DNA of 5,711 nt, from contig DVLH01000054.1 of assembly GCA_018715585.1 (NCBI GenBank), forward strand, positions 1 to 5,711, written 5' to 3'. The notes beneath the pieces are model-generated. The model was not told where the DNA came from. It made no database searches and saw nothing but the letters and a program-made list of their open reading frames with translations. This stretch comes from Candidatus Aphodomonas merdavium (GTDB lineage Bacteria > Bacillota > Clostridia > Christensenellales > Aristaeellaceae). How positions within the stretch are numbered: position 1 is the stretch's first letter; each line of letters begins with the position of its first letter. Shown here piece by piece: positions 5,527 through 5,711 of this stretch. The translations under genes and the position numbers were made by a program.

Positions 5527-5550
5527 AAAACAAAGCCCCCCTTGCGGGGC
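5527..5550 (-). terminator. weak terminator-like hairpin in the leader
   Basis: On the minus strand GCCCC (5550-5546) pairs with GGGGC (5539-5535) around a 6-base loop and is followed by TTTGTTTT (5534-5527). The stem is short but all G-C. It sits inside the 12-bp helix formed by 5574-5563 and 5524-5513. Confidence 0.35.
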
Positions 5551-5637
5551 CATCCTTCCGCCTGCCAAATCGGATTGTTAGCGCATTTCGCCACCTTTAC
5601 GCGCATGGGCGCGCCCTTCGCTCATTCTTCCATCAGC

Positions 5638-5666
5638 AGCTTAACACAACGTTTAAAAAAAGTCAA
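5638..5666 (-). promoter_or_regulatory. promoter of the ABC-F leader transcript
   Basis: On the minus strand TTGACT (5666-5661) and TAAGCT (5643-5638) are separated by 17 bases, and TG one base before the -10 box makes it an extended -10 type. The spacer starts with a T-run. The -10 matches consensus at only 3 of 6 positions, so the strong -35 and the TG carry the call. Transcription would start near 5631. Bases 5667-5711 hold no feature I can support. Confidence 0.6.
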
Positions 5667-5711
5667 CCGGCGCGCTTATTGAAGAACGGTTGGGCGATCT
5701 TTGTAGAAAAC

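Larger units (their letters stand above)
5366..5631 (-). promoter_or_regulatory. long structured 5' leader of the ABC-F gene
   Basis: About 265 nt lie between the likely transcription start (near 5631) and the ABC-F start codon. Read on the minus strand, the leader contains a possible anti-antiterminator helix (5574-5563 with 5524-5513, 12 bp with two G-U pairs), a terminator-like hairpin (5550-5535), a possible antiterminator helix (5516-5497 with 5426-5407), a second terminator-like hairpin (5496-5467), a GCCGC/GCGGC hairpin (5458-5445), and a final perfect terminator (5412-5384). Open frames from ATG codons at 5625 (15 codons), 5606 (GAAGGG 7 bases upstream; out of frame into the gene) and 5553 (59 codons, ending at the ribosome site) could be leader peptides. 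None is certain. Confidence 0.6.

Noticed and set aside
5366..5533. N-terminal extension of the ABC-F protein to a TTG at 5533
   Set aside because: The extension has no ribosome site, passes through the terminator hairpins, and adds residues not expected before the first cassette. The ATG at 5365 has an AGGAGG.
5214..5606. 130-residue minus-strand open frame from ATG 5606 as a real protein gene
   Set aside because: It has a fair ribosome site but overlaps the ABC-F start by about 150 bases in another frame and has no domain signature. It is kept only as a possible leader frame in the findings.
1..5711. CRISPR arrays, tRNA or rRNA genes, transposases and attachment sites
   Set aside because: No regularly spaced direct repeats, no cloverleaf-like or rRNA-like sequence, and no transposase or integrase motifs were seen on either strand.

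Overview
The window looks like chromosomal DNA from a GC-rich Gram-positive anaerobe of the Clostridia type. The grounds are strong AGGAGG-like ribosome sites, TTG and GTG starts, an ECF sigma factor paired with a single-pass membrane anti-sigma protein, a secreted C39-like protease and a two-domain ABC-F ATPase. The sequence alone does not support a genus.

Layout: 1-289 is gene-free. A plus-strand promoter (290-318) serves a secreted C39-family peptidase-like protein (386-1162, TTG start), which ends in a clear intrinsic terminator (1187-1218). Next comes about 850 bases without a convincing gene (1163-2009). It is GC-rich, full of short inverted repeats, and changes from purine-rich to pyrimidine-rich on the plus strand. 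The rest is coded on the minus strand. Read in the direction of transcription it holds a promoter (5666-5638), a leader of about 265 nt, an ABC-F protein (5365-3815), a 93-base gap carrying a perfect 14-bp palindrome, an ECF sigma factor (3721-3245), and its putative anti-sigma protein (3248-2010), which overlaps the sigma gene by the four bases GTGA.

How the parts may work together: the ABC-F leader has a textbook terminator hairpin whose U-tract runs directly into the Shine-Dalgarno sequence of the gene. Upstream segments can pair in ways that would free or block that terminator. This matches the design of antibiotic-induced attenuators known ahead of ribosome-protecting ABC-F genes. No terminator is visible between ABC-F and the sigma gene, so relief of attenuation could also raise the sigma/anti-sigma pair. 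The sigma and anti-sigma genes form a coupled signalling pair, and an internal start with an excellent Shine-Dalgarno sequence in the anti-sigma gene could give a second form lacking the sigma-binding end. The C39-like gene has its own promoter and terminator and appears to be an independent unit.

The main candidates for something undescribed are the ABC-F leader, the structured 670-base gene-free block, the palindrome at the sigma promoter, and the dual start of the anti-sigma gene. All RNA pairings were found by eye and none has been tested by folding or comparison.
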